A stretch of 64,000 bases of DNA from Ananas comosus (GCF_001540865.1 NC_033622.1:9736451-9800450); one strand, 5' to 3'; positions 12,106 to 24,204 are shown, numbered from the stretch's first letter. Translations and numbers: made by a program. Notes: a model not told the origin generated them from the letters alone.

Positions 12106-12870
12106 TATATTTATTAAATGTAAAGAGATATATAATCAAGGCACCGTAGAAATTAAGTGGAGGAGGGTTTATAATACAACTCATCTGAACCTTAATGCGA
12201 TATGCGAAAACGATATAAAATGCTTTGTATCTCCACAAACTTCGCCTACGTATTGATGCAATATTGGTTTTATTCCAGAGCATCTTAAATTATTTTGCAT
12301 GGACTAATTAGAATTCCCCGCATCATATGTACAAACACACCGACCATAGCAGCATAGAATTATTGTCCGGACCCACCACTCAATGATAAAAAGTAAAATC
12401 ATAAAAAAACAAACCAGAAAAGGTTAAAAAAAGAAAAAAAGAAAAAAAACTTCTTTATTAGAAATTTCTTAATCAAAGATTATTGTCCTTAGTTGTTAAA
12501 ACCAAGTTTAATTAAAATTCCCTTTTAATTACTTGCTAACATTTCCAAACAAATCTCCAGTACCAGGTCAGAGAATTCTAAAGGAAAGAGAATGTGCATG
12601 CGGAACGCGTGCGTAGAAAAATTCTATTACTTAGCCGACTTATGAAATTGTCGGTATCAGTTGAGATCGATCATGCTTTTCTGAAGAGAAGCACGATAAA
12701 ATTACGTTTTCTACGTGAGCAGAAATTTCTTACACACTATGAATTCAGAAGAAATGAAGTAAAGAGAGAGAGGCGGTAATCTCACCGTCTTTTCTGCTCC
12801 TGACCCTCGCGGCGACGGCGACCAGCGCCCGCTTCACCGGCAGCACCAGCACCTTCCTCCACCACTCCAT
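10761..12870 (-). CDS. Conserved small plant protein, 93 aa, two exons (function unknown)
   Basis: Exon 1 is 12870-12786 and exon 2 is 10957-10761. The donor AGACG|GTGAG and acceptor TCGCAG|GTAGTGG are canonical, and the split Gly codon (G|GT) keeps frame; coding length 282 nt including TGA. The protein starts MEWWRKVLVLPVKRALVAVA, then basic residues RVRSRK, then the core ILKLHNDVQTCEYQDVQVMW followed by EILQQSE, a Ser/Asn-rich spacer, and a basic tail ending RRSH. I recognise this layout (MxWW start, Arg-rich helix, KLHxDVQTCxYxDVQVMWEML core) from small conserved angiosperm proteins without a known role, but cannot name a family with certainty. No signal peptide or clear membrane segment is seen; residues 7-22 are hydrophobic with basic flanks. 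The 1828-bp intron carries a T-tract and a (TA)n/(GA)n-bounded element. Confidence 0.85.
11036..11076. repeat. Poly(T) tract in intron
   Basis: A run of about 40 T lies inside the intron of the 93-aa protein gene. It may be the tail of a minus-strand retroposed sequence, but the adjacent body is not recognised. Confidence 0.7.
11490..12106. mobile_element. Element with inverted (TA)n(GA)n ... (CT)n(TA)n arms
   Basis: The left arm is (TA)n followed by (GA)n and AACATTTTGCTAGACTATTA. The right arm is TTAAGTTGTTCTCT followed by (CT)n and (TA)n, so the two microsatellites form a large inverted repeat. The interior (~500 bp) is AT-rich and non-coding and resembles the element at 4602-5690. It sits wholly within an intron of the 93-aa protein gene. 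Confidence 0.5.
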
Positions 12871-12945
12871 CCCCTCCTTCCCCTCCCTCCCTTAATTAAT
12901 GCCCCCCTCCACTTCAACGCATGGATATATTAATAAGGCAGAGAT
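12871..12945 (-). promoter_or_regulatory. Possible core promoter and leader of the 93-aa protein gene
   Basis: On the minus strand a TTATTAATATATCC stretch (about 12922-12935) is TATA-like and lies some 55-65 bp before the start ATG. The region between is purine-rich (GGAGGG repeats). The start site is inferred only. Confidence 0.3.
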
Positions 12946-12993
12946 GTATATATGTATGTGTATGTTATCAATGCGAAGGTAATAATTAATACT

Positions 12994-12996
<3 letters not shown>

Positions 12997-13049
<53 letters not shown>
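12997..13049. repeat. (GA)n microsatellite upstream of the 93-aa protein gene
   Basis: About 26 GA units lie roughly 130 bp upstream of the start codon; on the gene strand this is (CT)n, common in plant promoters and leaders. The open frames through it are repeat artefacts. Confidence 0.9.
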
Positions 13050-13053
<4 letters not shown>

Positions 13054-13370
13054 GCGAGAGAAGAGAAAACGAGGAGTGGGGGTGTTAAAAATACTCGGGG
13101 ATGCCACCTACCCACCCCGAGAACTGTCCACGTTGCCTCGTCCCTCGCGCCAGGCGCCTCTTCCTCCTCGCTCCTCTCCTTCTCTCTCTCTCTCCTCTAC
13201 CCTTTTGCTCCCTCTAAAAAAGATCTTTGTCTTGTACTAAGGCAAAGTTGCATAAAGATCACTCAACTATAAGCTATTCTGAAACATCCCCTCAACTACA
13301 TTTTATTTTGGATAAGCGCTACCTGTACACGTCAAAAAAATAGTGTATATCTTACATTACATCCTCTCTA

Positions 13371-13694
13371 GGAATGCAAACGGAGCGGATCTGGGGTAAA
13401 AGTGTTTCCCTACCTTCTGCTCCATTTCTTGTCAGGTCGGAAAGGATTCAGAACAAGTTTATTTTTTATTTCAAGGCGGATTACGGTGAAAGCGGATTTT
13501 TGGCACATTTTCATAGATCGGAATGGATTGAAGGAAAAAAAGGGTCTCCCGCCTCCTGCTCCATTTACTTGGCGGATCGGGTCGAATTTGAGACGGATTA
13601 TATTTTTTCTGTACTCTTTTGTTCTCACTTACCATTCCATTCGGAACGGATCAGGATGGGAGCTCCACCAACCAGGATCCAAACGCATCCCTAA
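13371..13694. mobile_element. hAT-like MITE
   Basis: The ends are TAGGAATGCAAACGGAGCGG and, inverted from the right, TTAGGGATGCGTTTGGATCC. Internal segments GCGGATC/GGATCGG repeat in both orientations. The TAGGGATG-like terminus resembles hAT-type non-autonomous elements, but I found no convincing 8-bp target duplication. Two open frames of about 100 codons across it show no protein similarity. Confidence 0.5.
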
Positions 13695-14338
13695 TTGTCT
13701 CATTTGAGGTTTAGATTTTTTTTTATATTTAAATATTTTTTCTAGTTACACGTTTAGATACTGGAATAAGTTGCGCGGTAATTATTTTTTTTTTACATAA
13801 ACTTTTTGTATTATAATTTAAAGCTATATTGTATGGATGTTTTAGGATGTATGTCACCTTCAAATTATTATTTTAGAATAAAATAAATTATCCCGCAAGT
13901 TAAATATATTATTTTATTTGTCAAACTCAACCTCCTACTTTATTCAAGAAAATCTTAATTCTTAATATATTATAGTCAAATAATTTATTTCAGCAACTAA
14001 ACAAGGCCTTAATTTTTTAAATTCAACTCAATCGGAAAAAAAAAAAAGCAGTTTATTTCAGAAAGTCAAACAGAGGAGGGGTCTCCTCGCATTTTTGCCG
14101 AGTATTTTTTTTTAAACACCTACAAGAAAGGAAGAGGGATTATTAATTATTATACATTGAGAAGTCACTTTCCTTATAATTTTTCAGTTACCGGCTTATC
14201 CGGTTACTCCAAGGCATGACTCGCGTGCACCGCCACCGCCACGTGCAGCTCACCTGCCGGTGTTCACGTGCAGAACTTCGTTTCCCGGTCACGGTGCACC
14301 ACGGGCCATGCATGGACCGTCCTCTGCCAATAATCCAT
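13695..14338. other. AT-rich intergenic stretch, no gene seen
   Basis: It is mostly low-complexity A/T. A short GC-richer patch at 14220-14300 includes CACCGCCACCGCCACGTG but has no open frame of note. Confidence 0.4.
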
Positions 14339-15784
14339 GTATCCCGTTTGGTTCAGGGATAAGAAGCGGAATAATCCCTTATCCCTTTTATACCCAAATA
14401 CTACTTTTTTTTTTTTTATCCAAAAATAATAGTTCTCGAGTATTTAAAATAAGTTGAGATAATTCGGTATAAATCTGGAATAGTTGTTCCACCTTTATCC
14501 TTAGAACAACCGGGAACAAAATTATTTAAACTTTAAATAATAATTTTAAGTTATTAATTAATCTAATTAATATATTTTAATTATTAATTAATTTAATTAA
14601 TATTAAATTATTATTCTTGGATAATTTGCTAAGGGTGGGAAGAGCTGTTGGGATGTTCCCACCCTATTTTTATTTTTAAAATTTAAAATTTAAAATTTTA
14701 ATATTTAAAATTTAAAATTTAAAATTGTTAATTTTTAAAATTTAATATTTGATATTATTCAAAGTTAAATTTAATCTTTAATTTAAAGTTTGAAATTTAA
14801 AATTTAAAATTTTAAAATTTAAAATTTGATATTTTAAATTTTAATTTTTAATTTAAATTTTTAAAAATTTAATTTTAAATTTAAAAATATAAATATAAAA
14901 TTTAAAAAATTAAAAAATTAAATGCAAATATAATGAGAGGGGTAGCATTATTATTTTTTATTTATAACTATCTATTATTCTTCTTATTCCATCTTATCTG
15001 TTCAAACGCTATTTTTTTATTTTCGAAAACAATCTAATTTTCACCCAAACGCAAAATTATTCTACTTCTTGCTTATACCCATTAGTTAGTTAATTCGCGA
15101 ATTATTCATGAATTTTTGAAGAAATGAATTAAGCAGCCGTATTCGTATTTTTCCAAAAAATTCGAAAAAAATGCATTTTTTTGGTAAAAAATACTTATTC
15201 TTGAATAATTCGCAGGCGCTGAATTATTCGCCCAAAAAGACGCGCGGTCGCTGTCGCGCTCGAGCTCGCGCTCGCGCTTGCGCGCTGGTCGCGGGCCTCG
15301 CGGCTCGCCCAAAACAGAAAAAAAAACCCTGTTCGCCTCGCCCAAAACTGAAACCCAGCAAATCTCTTCTTATTTGCTTAATTATTTATTTATTTTGAGA
15401 CATAATATAGTTTGCTATTTTTTTTTACTTAATTAGCTTAATTTTGTAGCTCTTTATTGTTATATTCTTAAGAAATATAAATATTTATAATAATAGCATA
15501 AATTTTGAGAGAAAAAAAACTTAGTTTAATAGCCGAATTTTTTATCCCAAATTTTTAATTGGTGAACGTATAATATCCATGTAAATCACCTATTCGAATA
15601 ATTGATAAATCCATTTTTTGGCCGTATTTTTCAACAAATCTAAAAATTAGAAGACGAATTTCATCCGAATTATATCCGTACCGATTTTTCGTCGAATCTG
15701 AATTAACTAACTATATTTATACCTAAACTTATATCTATCATTGGAATAGACAATTCTTGCTTATACCCGAACCAAACGATACCT
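14339..15784. mobile_element. Inverted-repeat element with GTATC-CGTTTGGTTC ends, carrying a nested insertion
   Basis: The left end, GTATCCCGTTTGGTTCAGGG ATAAG, is matched inverted at the right end (GGTATCGTTTGGTTCGGG TATAAG). The interior has a long tract of TTTAAAATTTAAAATT-type repeats (14680-14910) and segments shared with 9740-9900. A second element is inserted at about 15085-15711. No transposase is present. Confidence 0.55.
15085..15711. mobile_element. Nested small element, GTTAGTTAATTC ends, with a CpG-rich core
   Basis: The termini GTTAGTTAATTC and GAATTAACTAAC are perfect inverted repeats, flanked on both sides by TA. This fits a TA or TWA target duplication (Tc1/mariner- or Harbinger-like MITE). 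The core at 15226-15330 is unusually GC/CpG-rich (GCTCGAGCTCGCGCTCGCGC) for this AT-rich neighbourhood. Confidence 0.55.
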
Positions 15785-15786
15785 TA

Positions 15787-16560
15787 GGACGTGTTTGCTT
15801 CCACTTTCTTTAATTCTAAAATCAGAATCGAAATAAATAAATCTCGTTGTAGTGTTTGGTACACGCGAGTTCCATTTCCATTTCAATTTTCAGGTGGAAG
15901 GGGAATACCCCAATTCCCCCATTTTCCAATCCAGCTACCTCGGTTGAATTGGAACTTGAATCAAGGAGAAAATAATGCACCTTAGAAAAATATCTCAATT
16001 ATATTTTATATTTTTATTTAAAATTAAATTAAATTTTTTGATTTAATTTTTAATTAAAATATAAATTTAAATTTAGAAATTAAATTTATAATTCTAGTTT
16101 TTGATTTAGAAATTAAATTAAAATATAAAGCATTTTGAATTTGATCTATAAATATAAATTTAATTGTAAGTTTGATTTTGAATAAAATAAAAAATTAGTT
16201 TATATTTTGAATTGTCCATTCAATTTAAAATTTAAAATTTTTAAAAATTATATTTAAAATTTTAGCTTATCATTTTAATATTTTGATGTAAATTTTTAGT
16301 ATTTAAAATTTATTTTGAATTGAAATTATAAATTTAATTTTATGTTTTGAGGTACAAACTAAATTTTTATTTTATTCAAAATCGTATTTTAATTTAATTT
16401 TAATTATTTTCTTGGTAATATTGAAATATGAATTAATCATACCGATTTTCGATTGTTATTCTGAACTAAACATATTCGGAGGTTTTTTCATTCCGTTTCT
16501 GATTCCTATCCATTCCGATTTCATTTCTCATTTTGAACCAAACACACTCTCCGAGCTGTT
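15787..16560. mobile_element. Probable MITE-like element with GTGTTTG...CAAACAC ends
   Basis: GACGTGTTTGCTTCCACTTT at the left and, inverted, GAGTGTGTTTGGTTCAAAAT at the right suggest terminal inverted repeats. The interior is AT-rich and non-coding. Confidence 0.4.
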
Positions 16561-17074
16561 GAATTAAAGATTTATTTTGGTTTGGTACATTTTGTTACTT
16601 TATTTTAGACTTATGTATGCAGAGTCGATTCTATCCTAGAAACTGATGCATCGGCCTTTGGGTGTTGTAGTTGAAAATTAAAGCAAAGATTTAATTGCGG
16701 TAGATGAAATTATACCTAAATTGGCTATAGTTTTTACCGTGTCCAGTAGAGAAAGAGTAAATTTAAAATAAGAGGTAAGTTTATCTATCCAACTTTCTTT
16801 CAATCAAAACAAAAAACAAAACATCTTCTATATTTGAAGTAAACTCACCACCTTCACACATCAAAGTGATAAAATTTATAAATACAATTTCCAATTGCAT
16901 ACAGGTAAATAAATTATTTGTAGTTAGAATACTTTTTACTACATTCAACAAGTTATGTCCAACTACAATTATTGCATTTTTATATGCACGCATCTCTTAC
17001 TACTGCATTTACAAGTATATCCTCAGATAGCCCACCAATTTATCCTCTGTTGTAAATTAAAGTTTTCTTATGTC
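16561..17074. other. Intergenic, no feature recognised
   Basis: AT-rich sequence with only short open frames lacking recognisable motifs. Confidence 0.4.
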
Positions 17075-17079
17075 TTTCT

Positions 17080-17635
17080 TGTCGGATCGTTGGCGCTAAC
17101 CATTAATCCCAAAAGCTCGAGTTTTTAGAAATATGCAACAAATTCACTTAAAGCGTACAAAAACAGCGCCCACGAATCTCGATTGTGACTCGGCCCACTT
17201 AGCTTTACGCTACTTCGAACATGACTCGGCCCAACCCAGCCTTACGCTATTTAGAACATGACTCGGCCCACATGGCCTCTCACCACAGGGCAGGATGCTA
17301 GCCTATTTAAGTCAATAATCCTCCCTCCAGCACCTGCACATATTTGCAGCATGCGGGAATCGAACCCATCGAACCCGTGATCTCTGGCTCTGATACCACT
17401 TGTAGGATCGTTGGCGCTAACCATTAATCCCAAAAGCTCGAGCTGTTAGAAATACGCAGCCAATTCACTTAAAGCGTACAGAAACAGCGCCCACGAATCT
17501 CGATTGTGACTCTCACCTGGCCTCACGCCACTTCGAACATAATTCGGTCCAACCCAACCTCATGCCATTTTGAATATGACTCAGCTCACATAGCCTCCCG
17601 CCACAGGGCAGGATGCTGACTCATTTAAGCCAACA
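17080..17635 (-). mobile_element. Complete TRIM retrotransposon (family 2), TSD TTTCT
   Basis: The LTRs are 17401-17635 (5' LTR on the minus strand, 235 bp, starting TGTTGGCTTAAATGAG) and 17080-17317 (238 bp). The 83-bp internal region holds the primer-binding site TGGTATCAGAGCC (reverse complement at 17386-17398), just after the 5' LTR. The target duplication TTTCT is present at 17075-17079 and 17636-17640. There is no coding capacity. The two LTRs differ at many positions, so it is not recent. A second member is at 48676-49159. Confidence 0.92.
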
Positions 17636-17640
17636 TTTCT

Positions 17641-18249
17641 AAGTCTTACTAAAATAGAAAATAAATTTGTTTTATATGGAAATGAGAAATGGTTATGACT
17701 TATGACCTACATGTTACTTCAGAAAACAATATATCAAAATAAAATATCTTTTGTAATATAATTTAACACTAAACTACAATATTACAAAATAATCAAACTT
17801 TTCATTATCTCAAATAGTCCAATAGGGTTAGTTAATTTGGTAAATCACTTGCCGTATAAGCATATAACTTCCCTATGCTGTGGATTTCCCAAAAAATATA
17901 CATGAGAAATCGTAACAATACTTTTATTAAAAACTAATTTCCCTACAATTCAGCTAGAGGGAAAAAAATACTTAAATTTCAATAGTTTTTACTTAGATTG
18001 ATTTGACATTTTTCTTATACTTTTTTTTTTTCTACTTTCGTCTAGGTTTATTTGTTCTCCGGCCATTATAATATCATTTTATTTATGAGTTGTAATACTT
18101 TGTTCATAATTTAAGCAAAGTAGCATACTAGTAAAAAGTTGTGGAACTTTTTGTTCCATTTTTGCACAAATTGCTAACTAATTGGATCTCAACCGTGCAT
18201 CAGTATGGTGACAAGAAATCAATTTAAATACTCAATAATGATACATGTA
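17641..18249. other. Intergenic, no feature recognised
   Basis: AT-rich; no open frame or repeat I can place. Confidence 0.4.
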
Positions 18250-19420
18250 CTAAATTTTTAAGATGTTGATGGTTGTGTCCCGAATGCATCCATGCAAAAA
18301 TGTGGTGAAAGTAAATGCAACATACGGATACCTCTGGTATTGCCAATACAAATCGACCAATTGCATAAACACCGCCATCACCATATCGCCAACCTCCAAC
18401 CATTGTGTATTATTCCAAAATAACTCGTCATAACGTACCTGACCATTCATGCGAACGTTATTCATCCTCATTGATATTAACTGAATTGTATTTCTTTGGT
18501 CCCGTGTGTCTTTGGCCATCCTAGTTTACATCATCCTAACTAATTTGAATGGAATGTACGGTAACCCTTGGCACCTTTTCTATATCCTGCCATCCAGGCG
18601 TACGGACGTTCAGATCATATCTAATCTTGTCCTATTTGTAGCATTAGGCCACGTCAAGGCCTACTAAACTCGGCGTATATTGATTCATGCGCACTTTCTC
18701 TAAATCTTCACTTTACTGATCATGCAAATAGTGCTATCATTGATATACACTTGATTGATTCTCATGCATATAGCCGTATAGCTCTCTTTTTTGAGTCATT
18801 GACTCAGTCATCGATATATATGCCTCCGTCATCGATGCCTTGGGCCTCTGTCTGGCACATAAAATCTCGGGTCACTACCTAGAGCCACAATACCATGGGT
18901 TATTGCCCAATCCACATGTACATTCTCTGTATCCAAGGGAAAGTCCGATCTTTGCAATAGCAAATGTAGTACCATCCCACCCAAACTGAGAGGAAACTCA
19001 ATTCATGCGAACAAACCATTGGTATCCCAACTAGACCATGCATATCAAACAAATTATACAACATATGCATGTTCAACATGATCCAAATACCAAATTTCGA
19101 ACAACCAATTAATTCATGATGCTCAACTTGAAGTCCCACATATAAGAACATACATAGGTACTAAAGCGACAAGTCCGACTGCCCCAAATGTAATATGCCA
19201 ACAATGTTTCTATGTAGATGCTATATGGTCATAAATACATGAATAAAACGACATTCTTGATGTGGATTCCAACAATCGGCAAAAAATGTTGTGGTGTATT
19301 GGACCCAAATTCGTAAGAATCTAGTATAAAATATCTTCAATACCGTTTGATAGATCTTGGGGAAATTACATTTAGTTAGTTTGAGTTTGAAGCAAAACGG
19401 ACACGAAAATAGAGTCCGAA
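18250..19420 (-). pseudogene. Unidentified repeat with conserved coding-like segment, copy 1
   Basis: An 89-codon minus-strand frame (18519-18250) includes RDQRNTIQLISMRMNNVRMN and then YDELFWNNTQW. The copy at 35480-36000 retains RDQR, a MNSV...NSQ segment and YDELFW in the same order, so the similarity appears to extend to protein level. Neighbouring DNA (18590-18790) also matches 35790-35985. A further minus frame at 19151-18900 is of unknown nature. I recognise no named domain; a decayed transposable-element gene is the simplest reading. Confidence 0.4.
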
Positions 19421-19429
19421 AACTCATTC

Positions 19430-20550
19430 TATTGAAACTTCAATTTCGGTGAAGTATCGAACGTCTAGAACCACTTGTGTGGGCCTAGAATCTGTACATA
19501 ACTCGGAACCGACTTAGTTGGACCCGAATCTATCGGATCCTGGACCGGAAGCCTAGAACCCATTTTAGACGCTCAACTAAAGAGCTCGGGTTATATTTCA
19601 ATTAATTATTCAGGCACTCAGAACCACTTTTGGGTGCCCAAAATTGAGAAGATGGTGTTTTGGGCGTTCGGAACCCTTGGTTTGAGAGCTCAGAAATGGC
19701 TTTTGGGCGCTCGAAATATATTCCGAGTGCCAAAAACGTGTCCCGGACTGAGAATGGGTTATATTGCAAATTTTTTATTTTTAGGGGTTGAAATGAAATT
19801 GTTGCCACTTTATAAATACACTCACCCTAGCAGGCCTATCGTATCTCTGTTACTCTAAGAAGCCCTAAGGTCACCCTCTCTTCTATTCTTTCTTCTTCTT
19901 TCTTTCTCTCACTTTTAATTTCTATGTTATTCTAACCTCTATTTCGTTTCAAACCTTTTGAAGTTGGAGTTCGAGTTGACAAAGATATAGTTTGAGATAT
20001 TGATCAACATGTTTTAGGAATGTTGGGTCAAGTTAGAACCACTATGGTATAAAATTGATGCAAAAACAGGCTTGGAAATCAGATTCCGGAGGATACTGAG
20101 TTTCTAGTGATTTTTCGGACATTTGAAACAGGGTGTCTGGGCACCCAGAGGTGCTGTAGTTGGGCTGATTCAATTTTGGATCTCACTTGGGGACATTCAA
20201 ATCTACTGAAGGAGCATCTAAATAGGTTTTGGGCTATGAATCCAGACGCCCGGTATTATTCTAGTAGTCTGAAAATTGGTCGGTGATTAAGTCAGTGAGT
20301 TGATGACTCATTGTGCTGACTAATCAAGATAACTCATTTAGTTTTCGGACACATGAATCGAGTGCCTAAAAAATAATTCGGGTGCTCTTGAAATGGGTTC
20401 TGGACAACTAGGAGCATGAGGAGGCATCCTAGTTAGCTCGAGCATAAGGTTTCGAACGCCCGAATCACAAACATCCGAAATGTCCGATTTTGGTTAAAAG
20501 TGGAAATTTTGTAATTTGGGGACTTAAATACAATTGTTATATTCTTTATT
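19430..20550 (+). mobile_element. LTR-like sequence, left part, interrupted by a MULE
   Basis: It carries repeated GGGCGCTCGGAA / TGGGCACCCAGA words like those in the other LTR remnants. It ends at the MULE target duplication (20542-20550). It probably continues at 29064, where purine-rich leader-like DNA and LTR-terminal motifs follow. The left boundary is not defined. Confidence 0.45.
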
Positions 20551-21298
20551 GGCTAAATTATAGACAACCTTTCTGTCAAAATTCATTTTTTTCACTTCGC
20601 CCCTTACATTAAGAAAAGTACACTTTTTCCCCTCCTAGTTACAAAATTATCCACAGAGGGGCTACACTATTAACGAAAAGGGCGATATGACGATAATGCC
20701 CTTACTTTTTATTGGACAGAGTGAGCGCGGAAGTGTTGTGTCATTTGTTTTCTTGTTGAAGAGGAGATCTAGCGTTTGATCCGGGGAGGAGGACAAGCCA
20801 GTTCGAAGCACAGGACAAAGGCAAGCGCCTTCAAACAAAGGAGTAGGGCGAGAGAGTTGACCTAGGGAGGAAGATGATCGAGCTTGAATGAGGGAGCCTC
20901 TTACTCTTTTGAGGTGTATTTAGATTTAAGAGTTGAAGTGTTAATTTAGTTCATGTAGTCCTTTTTGTTCTTGTGGTTTGAGCAATTCTTTCGGGATCTA
21001 TGGTTTTGTGTTATTTTGTTTCATTTTTAGTTATTTTGAAGTTTGGTTTAATACTTTCTAAGATGAAATGCTTGTAGTCCCCAAATATTTTAGTGATTTG
21101 TATGTGATGCATTTAAATTTTTGTTTTAAGTGTACTATTTGAGATCATAGTTTGCTAAATACATGGCGTCCTACTGTTTTCTAATTAATTCTTCTTCTTC
21201 TTTCCATTTTCTATACGCATTTAATTAGTTGATGACAATATATTTTAATTTTTCTTTGCATTTGTATACTGTTTTTTCTAATTTATTACATCATATAG

Positions 21299-24050
21299 AT
21301 GGAATTGAGGACTCTTGAATTCACTTTGGTGGATTTTTTGAAGGAAATCTTATAACAGAATACTGTAGAGGAAAAATATCATATGACAATAATGTGGACC
21401 AAGACTTGATGTCGATTATTGAAATATGGGCTATGCTTGAGAGCCATGAGTTGAGAGCCATAGTTTAATAAAAGAATCAATTATATACTACACTATGCCT
21501 ATTGGAGATATAACTAATAGTCTGAAGCTTGTGGATGGTGATAAAGCGGTTCTAGAGATGCTTAAGTGCCATGATGAATTTGGCGTCATTATGCTCTATG
21601 AGTTTCCCCTGAATGGTAGATGAGGAGGGTATAAATGATCCCACTAAAGATATGGCTATATAAGTGGAGCAATTGAAGAAAAATATCAACAATGTTGAGA
21701 CTGAGCTCTAGAAAGATGTATCTGAACATGGGAAGGAAGTGAATGCAACAAGAGAGCCTAGTAATGACTCCATGGATAAAAAGGTTGACGATGATGGAAT
21801 GAGTAAGGCTATTGATTGAAATGTAACTGAAGGGGTCGAAGATAACAATGAAGAGGCTGAAGGTGAATCGGAAAGTGACAGTGAGCATGAATGAAGAAAA
21901 TTTGGTGATAATGATGAGAATAGTATTAATAATAGTGATTTCTGTATTAATACAAACAATGTAGAGGGGGAGAATGGTATTGATGGGACAGGTGAGGGGG
22001 TGCCACTACTTCTGAACCAAAATATGCTGAGGATAATGAGCAAGGAGCAAATAGACTATCAGCCTATTGATGATCTTGGTAGTATGTCCTCATTAGATGA
22101 AGATGGTCCTTCATGGACAAAGTATTCTATGTTCAAACAAAAAGATTTGGAGAGAACAGAGCTAAAACTAGGCATGAACTTTGCATTAGTTGCAGAGTTT
22201 AGAACATTGCTGAGGAATCATGCAATATTAATTGGATATGACTTTAGTTTTGTCAAGAATGATGGTGATAGAGTTACGTGAAGTGTAAAAAGATACTACT
22301 GACTAGGAAAAAAAATATGGATGCCTCATACATGCATTTTGGAATGCATTTAAGATATGTTTTCAAATAAAGTCTTTATAATTTAAGCATAAGTATGGTA
22401 GGCAATTCAAAAAATATTAAGCTACTTCATCACGAATTGCAAATAAATACTTGGAACAATTGAGAGATGATCCTATATTGGGAACATCAGCAATGAGAAA
22501 GACAATGAGAAGAGAGTTGTGCATTGATGTCTCTAAGAGCCAAATTAATATATAAAGCTAAGAGAAAAGGAAAGAAGGTTATAATAGGATTACATAGAGA
22601 TTAGTTCATGAAATTTTGGGAATGGCAATATCATCGAAGTGAGGAATCTAGGAAGCCTTGCTTTTTTATACGTGGAAAAGCCTCATCTTGAGTTAGCCCT
22701 AGTGTTTCAGAGAATCTTTATACAATAAGATGCTCAAATCAATGGATTAAAGGAAGGATAAAGACCTATCATTACTATAGATGGTTGTTTTCTAATGGGA
22801 TCATTAGGCGGACATGTTATTAGTGCTATTAGTAGAGAAGAGAATAATAAAAATATTTCCAATTGCGGTTGCTATTGTAGAAGTAGAACTAGAAGTAGAA
22901 CTGAAGGATTCTAAAATTGGTTGTTAATAATTTTTTTACAAGCTATTGGACCAGCAAAGGCTCATAAGTGGACTTTTATATCTGATAGACAAAAGGTAAA
23001 AAGTTTTATTTAATACAATGATAGAACTTTTAACAAGATGAATTAATTGTAGTCTACTAACTTTTATTTACTTTTGTTATTAAATGTCTTAGGGTCTGGT
23101 AGAGATTTTTGATGGCCTACTTCTAAGAGTGGACCATAGATTTTGTGTGCAACATATGTACAATAACTTTAAAAAATAATTTAAAGGCAACGTATTAAAA
23201 AATTTGCTTCGATCAGAAGTAGTTACATCTTATACTTTGCACAATTAAAAAAGGAGCATGCAAAAAATTAAGGATACAAATGTAGCTGCTTATGATTGGC
23301 TCATGAAAGTGCCACCAAATTGTGGACAAGATTTTATTTCAGACCTGACATTAAATCTGATCTTCTACACAATGACATGTGTAAGGCATGGAGTCGAGCA
23401 ATACTGGATGTAAAGGAGATACTAATTATTGATATAATGGAGAAGATTAGAAGGCAAGTGATGGCAAAGTTTCAAAAGAAGAGACAATAAGACAAGATGG
23501 TATACCATACCCTGAAGTTCAAACAAAGTTGAAAGAAATAAAGGAAAAAGTTAGACATTGTGAGCCAATATAAGTTGGAGAAACCATTTATGATGTTCAT
23601 TGCACTGGAAAGCAATACACTGTTAACTTAGCAGCATCATCTTGTGAATGTTGTCTCTGCGATATACAAGCAAAAGATGGATCTCGAGGAATTTGTTCAC
23701 AATTTTTTAAAAAAGACATATAAGAACATATAGCCACATGATCATGCCGATACGTGATTCTTCAATGTGACCTAAGGTTGGGATTGAGCCTATAACTCCA
23801 CCTCCATATAGAAAACCTAAAAAAAGTAAGGAAGAAGGCAGTTGATGAGCTCAAAAAGGTAAAATTAGCAGAGAAGGTAAGAAGTTTAGATGTACAAAGT
23901 GTAAACAGTTTGGACACAACACTTGTCATTGTACTAATTAATATTGCATCTAGAGAGGAAATATGTGGTAAGGGAACAAGTAAAAGCGATGAGGGAGAAC
24001 ACAAGTGGATCGAGGAGGAAGACCACTAGAATCAAGAAGAGAGACCACCT
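21299..24050 (+). pseudogene. MuDR-type transposase, decayed
   Basis: Several frames together resemble a plant MULE transposase. The N-terminal part reads GGFFEGNLITEYCRGKISYD then DQDLMSIIEIWAMLE (about 21330-21450). An acidic region follows. Next comes the MuDR N-terminal domain core (ELKLGMNFALVAEFRTLLRN then YDFSFVKNDGDRV, 22170-22280). A DDE-type region follows, with ITIDGCFLMGSLGGHVISAI (about 22760-22830) and WTFISDRQK then HRFCVQHMYNNFK (22970-23180). A degraded SWIM-like Cys/His segment is at about 23580-23740. A complete CX2CX4HX4C zinc knuckle (CTKCKQFGHNTCHC) is at about 23890-23935. Frameshifts and stops lie between the blocks. Just after the knuckle a GTGAGT occurs that could be a splice donor. 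Confidence 0.85.
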
Positions 24051-24204
24051 GTGTGAGTTAAAAATTTACAAGCGTTTGCGTTAGACGAGAGTATTATATA
24101 TTAAAAAACAGAGATTAATTAAAGGTTCTATGCTCCTTAGGAATCATAAAGATTTCTAATTAATTACGCCTATTCATATTTAGACAACCCCCGATTAAGC
24201 TGGT

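Noticed and set aside
12952..13272. 106-codon frame through the GA microsatellite
   Set aside because: It encodes mainly an Arg-Glu repeat from (GA)n, with no conserved flanks.
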